Shown here: piece after piece, positions 13,701-24,190 of the stretch
How the letters are laid out: the number at the start of each line of letters is the position of its first letter
How positions within the stretch are numbered: position 1 is the first letter of the stretch
Assembly: GCF_040939455.1 (NCBI RefSeq)
Contig: NC_134120.1
Coordinates: forward strand, 18,280,501 to 18,344,500
Source of the DNA: Microcebus murinus
Taxonomy: Eukaryota; Chordata; Mammalia; Primates; Cheirogaleidae
Reading direction: 5' to 3'
DNA: 64,000 nt
Position numbers and translations under genes: made by a program
The notes under the pieces: generated by a model
Databases searched by the model: none
Seen by the model: only the letters and a program-made list of their open reading frames with translations
What the model was told of the DNA's origin: nothing

Positions 13701-14854
13701 GCCGTATAGTTAATAAAGAGAAAGGTATTAGAGTTGTTCAGAAATATGGACCTCTCTGGCCCATGTTGTGTGTTGCTTTGTTGGAGTCAAATTTGTAAAA
13801 ATAAAATATATATAAAGAGTAATCTTGAATCTGCCTTAAAAGAACTTGCCAAAGAAAGGAAAAATAACCACACAAATCCCATTTTGACTGGCTTTGATAG
13901 GAAGACTTCACAAGTCTTATTTTCATATCTTGGTCTTTCCTTGTGCTTCCTGCTCTTCTGGGGCACATTTTTGTCAGTAAGATGTTCTTTCTGGTTTTTT
14001 GACTATAAAAATACGGGGATGAAATTTTACCCACAAAAAGGCCTGAAACCGTTCTGAGTCTTCTTGTTTCATTAAAAAGTAGACGTATGTATTGCTGCTG
14101 CGTGCAGGAAAGTAGCTGGCATTCTTGGCTCCAATAATGTTCGGAACCACCTGCTTTGAATGTGGTCTGATTGAATCAGATGACGGCTGCTTTTCATCCC
14201 CTTGTCGGGATTGGGATGTGGGGGAAGTGTTTTGTTTTGATATTTCACATGTGCTTAGGTGTTAGTGGTTTCAGGTTGTTTAAGAACAGACACTCATCTT
14301 TGAGTGTTGCTGAATCCTGTGGGGGAGATTTGAAAGAAACTTCGGGTATTTCTAGGTCTGTTTCAAAATTACATCCTCTTGGTAGTGTATTTGTGTTCAG
14401 GACGCAGATTGCTTTGTGAAAAATGGCACATCATTTTCCCTTACAGAACGTTTCTTTTGTTTTCTGCTTGTTTGTTTTTTGTACTTAAGCTATTTATTCT
14501 AGTCCCTCCTCCTGGGCTCTGATGTAAAGTACATTAATCATTAATACCATATAGGTTCTCTGGAGTTCTTGATGTGCTGTAGGTCCATTTTTTTCTTTTT
14601 GGGGGTGATAATTAACATCTGCCCCGTTACATACCTGGCCCTTGAGGTTGTGAACATTATCAGATTCTCTTTGCAACTCATGGACACTTGTATGCAAGGA
14701 GTGCATAGAATTTAAAGGAGAGAGTACAGCTCACTTCCTGCCATCGGAAGTGTGTGGGGAGGTCAGTGGGTGATTGGAAGAGAGACTTGGCCAAATTCGG
14801 AATTTTGGGCTCCATCTAGAGGATTCTGATTCAGTACCTCTTAGAGGTACCTAG

Positions 14855-14856
<2 letters not shown>

Positions 14857-14921
<65 letters not shown>

Positions 14922-14926
14922 TTTTT
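14857..14926. repeat. (TA)n(T)n microsatellite
   Basis: A long TA tract (about 14858-14913) is followed by a T run to 14926. Like the TA tract at 4276 it lies beside a MER5-type element. Confidence 0.96.
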
Positions 14927-14994
14927 AACAGTTCTCCAGATCTGAGGGTCAGTGACATTAGGAAAACTATAGCTCTGATTGATGCCCCAGTATT

Positions 14995-15155
14995 TCTCCA
15001 AGTGGTTCCCCCTGCATACCAATATGCTGGGTGTTTGTTGTAACTGCACATTCCTGGACTCCACTGGGAGGGGTGGCCCGGGACCAGCATCTGTGATGCG
15101 TCCCTCACCACACCCCTGGGATTCGTATCTGTATGAACCTTTGAGAGCTATCACC
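14995..15155 (+). mobile_element. MER5-type hAT-Charlie element
   Basis: The pattern AGTGGTTCCCC...CTGCACATTCCTGGACTCC...GGACCAGCATCTGTGATG...GAACCTTTGAGAGC matches a diverged MER5A copy. It has a high CpG content for a repeat of its age. Confidence 0.6.
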
Positions 15156-16065
15156 AGAGAGACCAAGTGACAGGAAATTGTGGGGCAAATTGGAGGATTA
15201 GAAATCCTGCTTGTAATATCTGCACTGGTACACAGAATCCTCCAAATAGGGGACAGGTGTGTTTGGAAAGCTTGTTTTGTAAAGAGAGTCTTTTCATCCT
15301 TTGACTTCCCTTATTTACACTGCAGCTACATTTCTGAATTAAAAAGAAAAAAAAAAAAAAAGAGAACAACAGCAACAAAAGGTTCCCCTGGCATGCCAAA
15401 GCTGTGGGGGGCCCGGGGAAGTTTCCCTTGTTTTACTTTGTGATGACTGTTTGACCAGCCTTTGGCTTTGTCCCTCAGTCCTCTGACTCATGGATGGGGG
15501 ATTATAGCTATTAGAGACCCTAGGATCCTAGGATCAGGCTCCCTGTCCTGGGCAGTCTCTCTGACTGACAGAGCTGCAGCTTAAATTGTGCTATTGTCTT
15601 GGCAAGCACCTTTCAATTCTTATCCTAACGCATTTGCTCCGTTTGGCATATTTTCTGGCTTAATATTCCTTTTTCTCTTCTCCATCCCCTAATTCTCCAC
15701 CTCTTCTGGGGTCGAAAACTTGTATGACTTTTTAAAACCAGTTTCACTCTTGTTAGTCTAAATATTCTTCTGTTACAGCAGCTATGGTATGTTTTAAAAT
15801 TTATACATTTATTTCTGTGCTTTTCTCCCCTGTGGCTGCATTTTTGAAAAATGCTTGATATATGTAACACCATGTTACATTTAAATGGAAAAACTCTGTT
15901 TGTTTTGTATATTAGACTACAGCCAATGAAAACCCAGGGAGTAAGGATTTTCACAACCACAACTGAATGTAGAACTTCATAGTTTTTTGTTATGAGTATA
16001 AATATTGAGAATAGTTTTGTTTGTTTATGCCAGTGCAGTTTTATAGCAAATCCTTTCAAATGGGG

Positions 16066-16102
16066 TGCAAAGCCATCCATGGATATTTGTAAAGGCTTTG
16101 CA
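16066..16102. repeat. Inverted repeat TGCAAAGCC / GGCTTTGCA
   Basis: Perfect 9-bp arms at 16066-16074 and 16094-16102 flank a 19-nt spacer, itself starting with the palindrome ATCCATGGAT. The surroundings are single-copy, AT-rich sequence with homeodomain-like motifs. It could be a conserved regulatory element or mere coincidence. Confidence 0.6.
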
Positions 16103-16629
16103 AAATCATACATAAAATAAATTGTCCATTTGATTTGAACAAGCTTTGCAATTATTTGTGGCTTTAACAGGGGCTTTTGAAGGGCACTGTATATATCTAC
16201 CAGCTGGTTCTACTTTTTTTTTTTTTAAGAAAATGGAGAGCTTTGTACACAATCCCTTGGGTAAACCAGTAATAAACTATATATCAGGTAGTCAAGTCGT
16301 GCCATTTCAAATCTGTTTTCATTTTAAAGGGGTAATAATTTGTGCATTTCATCTCATAGATATTTTTATGTTTCAAATCAAGTTGTTATCCCATCCTTGT
16401 CAATTTTTTTTATAGATTCCCCCCACTCAGTGTTTCAGAGAAATAAAACATGTAATGGAAGCCCTTACTGGGGAAAATGCTTTCTTCTTTATTATATTGT
16501 GTCTTATAATAATATATTCCCATCAACATTTTAAAAAATCCTTTTAGTTACTAATTATTTTGTCAAATTTCATGATTTTGATTCTCTTTTGTTTTCACGA
16601 CAAAGGTACTGAGTTTTCATGTTTGATAA

Positions 16630-17290
16630 ATTCTCTTATTCCACTCAACAAATGTTCACTGAGCTCTTAGCAAGGTCCAGATTCTTGGTCACAGATGCCC
16701 AAGTCAAAGTTCCTGTCCTGAAGTTTGCATCCTGGTGGGGTCAGTAATCAAGGCTACTAACCAGCAAACATACTTACACCTATATATACATGTATGTAAT
16801 TGATTGATCTGTGTGTATGTGTGTGTGTGTGTGAGAGACTGTATATTTCCCTCAGTGGAACCATTCCTTTACTTATTCATTCTATGTGTGTTTATTGCTT
16901 GGGGAGGAATGTTTTCCAGGTGGAGGGAAGACATGAGACCAAACAACCAGAGATCTATTGGGTAGCAGTGAGGAGTCTGGTGTGATTGGGGCACCAAAGG
17001 GGGATGACAGAGCAGAATAACATGAACAAAGAAGGTAAATACAGATCTGAAGCACCTTCAATGTTACCTAAGGGATTTTAACTGGATACAGAAAGCAGCC
17101 GGAAGCCATTGAAGGCTTTTGTATGGAGAAGGGACAGTTGTCAGTGTCTCATAATAATTTGGAATGGAGCAGATCTGAAGTCAAGGAATCTGGTTTTGAG
17201 GTCCTTATTATGAAAGTTGGGAGTTAAAAGAGGAAAGGAAGAAGAGAAATTGGTAAAGGCTGCAGTAGTTAAATCAAGCGAGGTCAAGTG
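16630..17290 (-). mobile_element. L2 LINE fragment, antisense
   Basis: It begins with CAACAAATGTTCACTGAGCTC, the antisense L2 3' end. It continues with the loss-of-stock phrases of this family, such as GCCGGAAGCCATTGAAGG and GGCTGCAGTAGTTAAATCAAG. A short (TG)n run and ATATA sequence interrupt it near 16780-16835. Confidence 0.65.
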
Positions 17291-17356
17291 AAGGTTTTTC
17301 AGCATTTCTATGGAGAAGATCGAGAGCTCTTCTTATCTTTCACCACTTCATTAGAC

Positions 17357-17602
17357 TCACTCTTCAGTGACATAAAAGTGGTCTTGATTCTTCAGTGTAT
17401 CTTGAGTTAAAACCTTATTTACCTTTTCTACCTGGGCTCTTACTATTTCACCTGTTCTCTGGGCACACCTTGGAGTTCTCTTCTTTGTGCTCTCCAATGC
17501 TTGAAATCCTTGTTTCCTTCTCTTGAAGTCCTGCTGCAAGGTAATTTCTATTTTCTTTCCAAAAATATCTCCGTAAGCAATTTCTTGATGTTTATTTGCC
17601 AT
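17357..17602 (-). pseudogene. Unidentified charged open frame, possible retrocopy remnant
   Basis: The minus strand is open for 81 codons starting MANKHQEIAYGDIFGKKIEI, rich in Lys, Gln, Glu and Arg. That is unlike the Phe/Ser/Leu-rich chance frames elsewhere in the window. A second frame directly downstream reads a short Lys/Ser-rich tail before its own stop. Another stop lies five codons upstream of the ATG. I recognise no family. It may be a fragment of a decayed processed gene lying just past an L2 copy, or a chance frame. Confidence 0.15.
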
Positions 17603-18484
17603 TTGTAGCTCAACTTAAAACTTTTGGCTAATGTTAGTTATTTTTACAAGTGAATATTTTGTCTCTTCAACTAAATTTTAAGCTCAGGATTCATAATGTA
17701 TTTGGAGAGGTACAAATAAAAAATAGGTTGTGTCCCGTATTTTTAAGTAATGAAACTTATTTTTTTCTTCTATTGAAGTGAAATATAGTGGCCTTTGAAG
17801 CCCCAGAAGAGTCCACAAATTTTTATTTAGTTGAAAATATTATCAAACTTTGGTATTATTGATACTTAAAGATGACTTGCCTTGAGTAAAAAATAGGAAG
17901 ATCAGGGAAACACATTCTCTGCTCACACTTCTGTTACAGTAATGGCTAGTGTGGTTTGCCACTTGCTAGCTTATCTAGAGTGAGGTTCTTAACCTTCTTA
18001 TCAAGGACTGCTTTGAAAATCCAATGCAAGCTATAGACTCTCTTCCCAGAAAAATGCATAGAGCTAAACACACGAGTAAAATTTGCAGTACTTAGGCTGT
18101 GTATGTAGCATGGGTGTAGGTCTGATACTGGTAAATCAAAGAGAAAATACTTTTAGGTACCTTTTTAGACATTAGCTTTACCTGTGTTAGGTACTCATTA
18201 GGTATTCACTAGCTTATTGATATTTATGACAGGGCCTTAGGGACCAGGAAAGATGAGAGGAAAGATGCATGTGCAGATTGGAGAAGAATTAATTGGGGAA
18301 TTATGCAGCATATAACTTGTGCAATTCCTGAAAATGCTGTCCCTGTGGGGCTTAGACAAATATGTGTATATGAAGTCCAGATTTATCTAGAGTTGGTATT
18401 TACTGTTGAAGAACCTTGGTGAGCATTAAGTTCATAAGCCTACTTCTGGGGTGGTGAAGAGGCGGGGATCTACTGTTTACTTTA

Positions 18485-18930
18485 GAATGTTTTCAGCTGC
18501 AATAAAAGAAAATCCTGACTCAAATTTGACCTAAACATAAGGAAATGGATTATATGACATAACCTATTCCGAAATCTCTGGTGTTTTCCCTCCTCTGTGT
18601 ACTTGTTTCATCCTAGAAATGATAAGGAGATTCCTGCTTTGGTTCTATGCATCTCCTCCAAACAGGAAAATGTTCAGAGAAGATAAGAGGTCAGCTCCTA
18701 TATCTCCTATAATGTTTTTCTTTCCTTGAAGTAGGAAGACCTTTCCCAGAAACTCAGTGATGGCTGCACATTTGTGTTTTACTGCCCATTTTTAAACTAG
18801 TCCTTGGCCAGGGAAGGGTAAGGGCTGTCATTGGCTGCAGGACTTCTGGAACTGGAGATGAAGTCACCTGTTACTGGTCCACTAGGAGGAGGAGTGGCTA
18901 TGTGAAAACAAATAGCAGTAATAACAAAAA
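18485..18930 (+). mobile_element. Ancient interspersed repeat, family unresolved
   Basis: The start (CAGCTGCAATAAAAGAAAATCCTGACTCAAA) and general course resemble a widespread old mammalian repeat. Related-looking segments occur at about 47500-47740 and 53765-54220. I cannot assign the family by eye. Confidence 0.35.
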
Positions 18931-19734
18931 CTGCTGCAGGTTCTACTAAGAAGAAAGAAGAGGGAAATGAATATTCGGTAGACAGAACTAACAGTATCAT
19001 TGCATCTTTTGATAAAATAATGTTCTGAATAAGAAAGAAGTGGTGAGGTTTTTTTTTTGTATAATTCATTTAAATTTGTGCCATTTCTCTACCACACACA
19101 CAGGGTACAGTCATGTGTTTAATTCTATGTGAGTGAACTTTTATAATAGCTGTTCTTTCTATGTGGGGACCCTTTTCCACTACCCTGTCTCAGTTTACTT
19201 CTGAGCCCTACTCTCATGCACAGTTAAGAGATAGATGAGATTTTTAACAATGTGAACTGAACTACATAGAGTTTACGTAAACTGTCATTATTTATAAGAA
19301 AACTTTCTTCATAGGTGGATTAATTGTTAAGAGGTTTGGTGGTTGGTTATGTATTATATTCATACCTTTGAAAATTTTCAGGTATAGCTTACAGAATTAT
19401 ACATATCATCATCATCTCTCAAATATACCTTCAATTTAAAAATATTCTCTTTTTCTGTGTAGATGAAGTGGGGGGGGAAGTACATGAAAACGAATTTAAA
19501 ATGCTTCAGTATTAATTTAAACAGTTGTGTTTTACTGTGGGGCATATTTAACCTGAAACAAGAGCCCTGATAATTTGGAAATTGGGATTCTGACTAATTA
19601 ATTTGCAAAGAGGAAAGATAACTTTTCTACAGAGAACATCTTTCATCCAAATTTGGGCTTTCAACTTCTGAAGATGTCACTTCTCTTTCATGGCACAAGA
19701 AAATGGGTGAGGAGCAGTTTGGAAAGAGATTGAA

Positions 19735-19915
19735 AGGAGAAATTTTAGGTTCTCCTCCCAGCTTTTCCAATAACTTGCCTTGAGGGCTTGGACCAGCCCC
19801 TGACTTTGTCTGATGTATGAAGTTGTAAAGGAAGATGAAATGCCGTGCGTGAAAGGGCCTTGAAAATTGAAAGCAGTAAACTCCTGTAGGGTATTTACTG
19901 TTGTTACCAGGGTGG
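19735..19915 (+). mobile_element. MIR SINE fragment
   Basis: The order follows MIR sense: CTCCCAGCTTTTCC, then CTTGGACC, then TGTAAAGGAAGATGAAATG, then a 3' part with GAAAGGGCC. It is strongly diverged. Confidence 0.55.
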
Positions 19916-20689
19916 TTCTGGTTATTATAACTGAAGCAGAACTTTAAATATTAATGATATTCTTGTTAATCAATGAGGAAGTTGCAGGGGGAAGGTTTTC
20001 CAAAAAATGCTGAGTTGTAACTGCCTTCCCAGTAACTGACACAGAATGCCTAACCCACTTTCTGTCTTCCTATCACCTGATCGCAGAAAGCGGTTTTACT
20101 GTAGAGGTAACAGTTGTTTTCTCCTCTGTCCTGAGGCCAATGATTATATAATATGTATCAAATCACTAGGGTGCATATCAAAGTGAACATAAAGAGGCAA
20201 ATATTTCCCTTTACAATGACCATATAAGAGATTATTTCTGTCAAGGGATGAGACATACATGAAGGCTGACTGTTTCACTGCCTTTTTACTATAGAAGTCA
20301 CTGAGCTTGAGACTTGTACATTAACTCCATCTGGTCATGTGACTGGCAAGTGAAGTGTTGCAATGTGCTAAGAGCACTGATCTGCATAATTCTTGTTGAA
20401 TCTTAATCTGTACTCGTGTATATGTGAAATGAGCACTTATTTAAATGACAGAGAAAAGACGTGTTGTGCCAAGCTAATCTTTATGGTGTACCTGTGGTGT
20501 AATTTCTTTAGTTAATAGTGGACAGACAGGGTAAAAATTCATTATGAATTTTCATCATCATAGGTCATTCTTCTCAAAGTCACAGGAGCACTGTGGAATA
20601 TGTCATAACTTTGGGAGTTCTGCTGGCGTTTTTGATATTTTCCTGCATGCAGGGCCCATTTGAGGGGCTGAAGACACAGTCCAATTAAC

Positions 20690-21100
20690 CAGGGCTGTGC
20701 CGAGGGCCCCTTTCTGCCCTGCACAGCGCTGGGTACTGGTGGTGGGATGGGAGGTAGACCACACACAGTCCTTGGCTTTATGCAGCTTGAGAATCATAAA
20801 AAGGTGAAATTACATCTGTGGCAGGTCCAGTGAAGGAGGAGGACAAAACTCATGACCGAGAAGGACATTTATTACTAGTTGGGGGAGAAGGGGGGGGCAA
20901 GGAAAGCTGCCCCCAGGAAGTGAGGATTCAGCTGAGAGTTGATATAGGCGAGAAATAGACAAAGCAGGAATGGGGAGTGGTGGGAGTGGGTGGGGAAGTG
21001 TTATATTGGAGGAAACACATGTTCAAGTTCTGCAGCAGAAGAGCCAGTGATGTGCATGAGCACTGTTGGAGGAATCAGGTAACGGAGGAGAGAAAGCCAG
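20690..21100 (-). mobile_element. L2 LINE fragment, antisense
   Basis: CAGCGCTGGGTACTGG, CTTTATGCAGCTTGAG and the following GAGGATTCAGCTGAGAGTTGATATAGG, GCATGAGCACTG segments follow the antisense L2 3' region. A G-rich run at 20880-20900 and a quadruplex motif at 20972-20995 lie inside. Confidence 0.55.
20972..20995 (+). other. G-quadruplex motif
   Basis: Four runs of three or four G at 20972-75, 20982-84, 20988-90 and 20992-95, with loops of 6, 3 and 1 nt. This satisfies the usual G3+N1-7 rule on the + strand, which is the TCF4 transcript strand. Confidence 0.75.
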
Positions 21101-22187
21101 GGTGTGTGGGTGCATTACCAAGATGGCCTGACATCTGCAATCAAGAATGTTGCTCCTATCCTGACACCAGTGGGAAGACTTTAAAATATTTAAAGGAGGG
21201 GGTGGCATGATGGGGTCTGCACAGAGACCTCTTTGGCGATGCACTGTATGCTGTAAATTGATACACCAGTGGTTTTTGAGGCTCTGATTGTGGTTGTTGC
21301 AGTAACATACACTCTACTCCTTCCCCAGTGTGTGGTGTCCGTGTAGTTTGTGTGGGATTGTTACATCCTCAAGGGACAGCTGTGATTGGACTAAACCAAT
21401 CAAGGTAATCCTACCCTCCTCATCACAGTGACTACTTTGGGTCATCCCGACCCAAGTAATCCATGCAAGGTAGTCCCTAGCTTTAGGGATTGGTCTTATT
21501 GTGGTACCAGTTGGGAAGAAGTTCAGGAGGAGTTTTGCTCTTTTGTAGACTGAACTCTCTTCCATTGAAAGTAATAAGGAAGCAAATAGATCCAGAGATC
21601 CTATTACCATGAGAGAAGCCTGCTCTAGGATGAAGTTGGTATGGGGGTGGCAGAGGGGAGGGAAGGATGGAAAGAACCTTTGTCCTTGCTAATATGTGGA
21701 CCCACTGGGTCTCAGGCTGCACTTGAGCCCTATTGAAGTTTCATGGTTTTTCCCACCCTGCAGAGGTCCGTATCTAAGCCTGACACCAGATATTGACAGC
21801 AGTCCTTATTGAACTAATGTCAGAAACCTCCTCTGCCATTTCAGAGGTCTCTCAGCTCTTCCTCAACCCAGCCTTACTCAGTGGAGTCTGTAGCTTGGCC
21901 CAAGATGGCAGAGGTTACCTTGATGAGTGCAGGTATATGAGGAATTCTTGATTTAAAGTTTGTCCATAACTTAGCCCAACTATTTGGCACAAGTATATTT
22001 CTTGAGACATTGTAATTTGTCATTCTTGAAAGAACATAGGAACAAAATGTTGAACTGTATGTGTAGAGATAAGGGTGGAGAGAAATGAAGTATATATTGA
22101 TTAAGGAGCATCTGGTGAATAGAAAAGCAAAATGAAGGACAGTAAAAAAAAAACAAAGGTACAAGGAGGGGGAATGCCTGGATTTGG

Positions 22188-22322
22188 ACATTTTTTTTTA
22201 AGGAACAGGGTCTTACTGTGTTGCCCAGGCTGGATTTGAATTCCTGGGCTCAAGTGACTCTCCTGTCTCAGCCTCCCTAATAGCTGGGACCACAGGTATA
22301 TCCCACTGCTTCCAGCTGAATT
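22188..22322 (-). mobile_element. Free Alu-type monomer (FLAM/FRAM-like), antisense
   Basis: After a T run come GGTCTTACTGTGTTGCCCAGG, CTGG, TTCCTGGGCTCAAGTGACTC, TCTCAGCCTCCCTAATAGCT and GGGACCACAGGT: the antisense 7SL-derived Alu unit, but only one monomer (about 130 bp). This is the only Alu-related sequence I found in 64 kb and the main sign of primate origin. Confidence 0.85.
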
Positions 22323-22429
22323 TAGATTTTTTTAAGGGATGGCTCTCTGTGTTCCTAGGAATATCTATTTGATGTGGCGAGAAAAAGAAATCCAGGTGTC
22401 CTTCACTTTTGTAAGCAGCCTGGTGTTTA

Positions 22430-22560
22430 GTTCAAGGAGCACAGGCAACAGGATTCTTTGCCAATCACTTGACATCATGAGGCCTGATATTTTATCTGTA
22501 AAATGAGGATAATACAACCTACCTAAGTAGTGGCTCTGAGTGAAATAAAGCAATTTGAGT
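22430..22560 (+). mobile_element. MIR SINE fragment
   Basis: CACTTGACATCATGAGGCCTG, TATTTTATCTGTAAAATGAGG and ATAATACAACCTACCTAAGT follow the sense MIR core and tail. Confidence 0.75.
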
Positions 22561-23389
22561 AAAAATATGCCACAATGGATGATTGTTTTTATTGGTGTGG
22601 TGGTAAATGTTTCATAAGCTCCTCTTCAAAGAAAAAATAAATGCCACAATTTGTAACGTTTACCAATTACCCTGGTGTAAATACTTCTACTAGCGCTGGG
22701 TTTGAGTTACCAACGTGTTGCACCATTGACCTTGGAGTTGGAAAGATACAGGCATGATGCCAGTGAGCTCACCAGGATACCACTGCTTTCCTTCTCCTTA
22801 GATATATCTCAGGAAAAGTTAGGTACTTTGTTTTTGCTGTTTTTTGTTTGTTTTAAAGCAAAATCAATTCATGCCCCCTACTGCTATTGTGCTAGGATTT
22901 GGGACATCTGTGTCATAGTTGGCATGGAATTTATTGCTGAGCCCATAGAAAGACTGGGAACAGGTGCCCCTCTTATACAACGTGGCATGAGGGGTGCTGG
23001 GGTATAGCAGTTTATTCCCTTAGGGTGTGCATGAACTTGTCCCTTAGGCCCCTTTGAAATTTAACATCACTATATCCTAAATCATCAATATTATGCAATC
23101 AATTCTAGCCTGTATAACTTTCTCCCTTCTCTAAAATTCTGCAACATTTTTTTAGTAATCCATTTCTGCTTTTTTTTCATGTGACATTTTCCCCAATGTA
23201 TATTATATATTTCAGAGAGTTATGACCCTATTTTATCTTAATTTGGTATTCTCTTTGGTGTCAAATATCATGCTCCGATCATAGCAATACTCATAATAAA
23301 AATAAGAGTTATCATATTTTTTTCCTGTTTTTTAGTTCCTGTGTGTTCTAAGTTCTCTGGTGACATTTTTTCCTAAATTATCTGTAATC

Positions 23390-23530
23390 ATCACAACATT
23401 ACTGGAGGGTAGATACAATCATTCCCATTTTACACATGAGGAAACATACAATCTGAGATGTTAAAGAGTTTCTCCCAGATTGCAGAAGTAGCACGCAGCT
23501 CACCACACCGTCGTCACCAGTGGCGTTCAG
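23390..23530 (-). mobile_element. MIR SINE fragment
   Basis: ATTCCCATTTTACACATGAG followed by GAAACATACAATCTGAG and GTAGCACGCAGCTC is the antisense MIR core. Confidence 0.7.
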
Positions 23531-23799
23531 AAGGTAATGGTTGAAAGAATGAATGGATAATGAATGTATTGGGTTTAGTTTCTTGAGACAGACGAGACTG
23601 AGCAGCCTGAGAACATTTGGTGCTCAGAGGGAGGAAATGCTAAGAGGGGAAAACAAGTCTGAAAGGGAAAGAAGGATAGTTCAAAGACCAATTTCCCCTG
23701 CTTCACAATTCTGACTGGTGCCAGGGCTAACTGCGTATGTTTGCTTTACTTGGAAGATAGAATCATAGCGCCAGAATTCACGGAAGTCTGTTTTGGAGG

Positions 23800-24190
23800 C
23801 TGCATTAGTCAGGGTATGCTAATTGCTGGAACAAACAATCCCCAAACTTCAGTAGCTCAACACTTTGCAAAGGGTTGTTTCCCTGGTGTCACAGACCAAT
23901 GTGGGTGGGCTTTTCTCCTTGGAATCTGGCTTCTTCTGTGCCTCAGCTCTGCCATCCTCTAGGACCTTGGGGATTCATTAGATACTGGTATCAGGCTGGC
24001 CAAAGAGAATAAAATAGACCGCATAGAAGATTGCATGGGAAGCTTTAGGGGCCAGGCCTGGAAAAGGCAACCATTACTTCTACTCATATTCTATTGGCCC
24101 AGTCGTAGTCACGTGGTACCTCCGGACTGCAAAGGAGGATGGGAGATTTAGACTTCCTGGGTGGTCAGGTGCATGAAAAGATGTGGGTGG
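23800..24190 (+). mobile_element. Old interspersed repeat, family unresolved
   Basis: The phrase GCATTAGTCAGGGTATGCTA, AATTGCTGGAACAAACAATC at the start and CTATTGGCCCAGTCGTAGTC near the end are familiar from a common dispersed mammalian repeat of about 400 bp. I cannot name the family with confidence. Confidence 0.5.

Noticed and set aside
15625..16113. 162-codon minus-strand open frame, the longest in the window
   Set aside because: No domain, no family resemblance and no paired exon structure. Length is not exceptional for AT-rich DNA of this size with chance frames on six strands.
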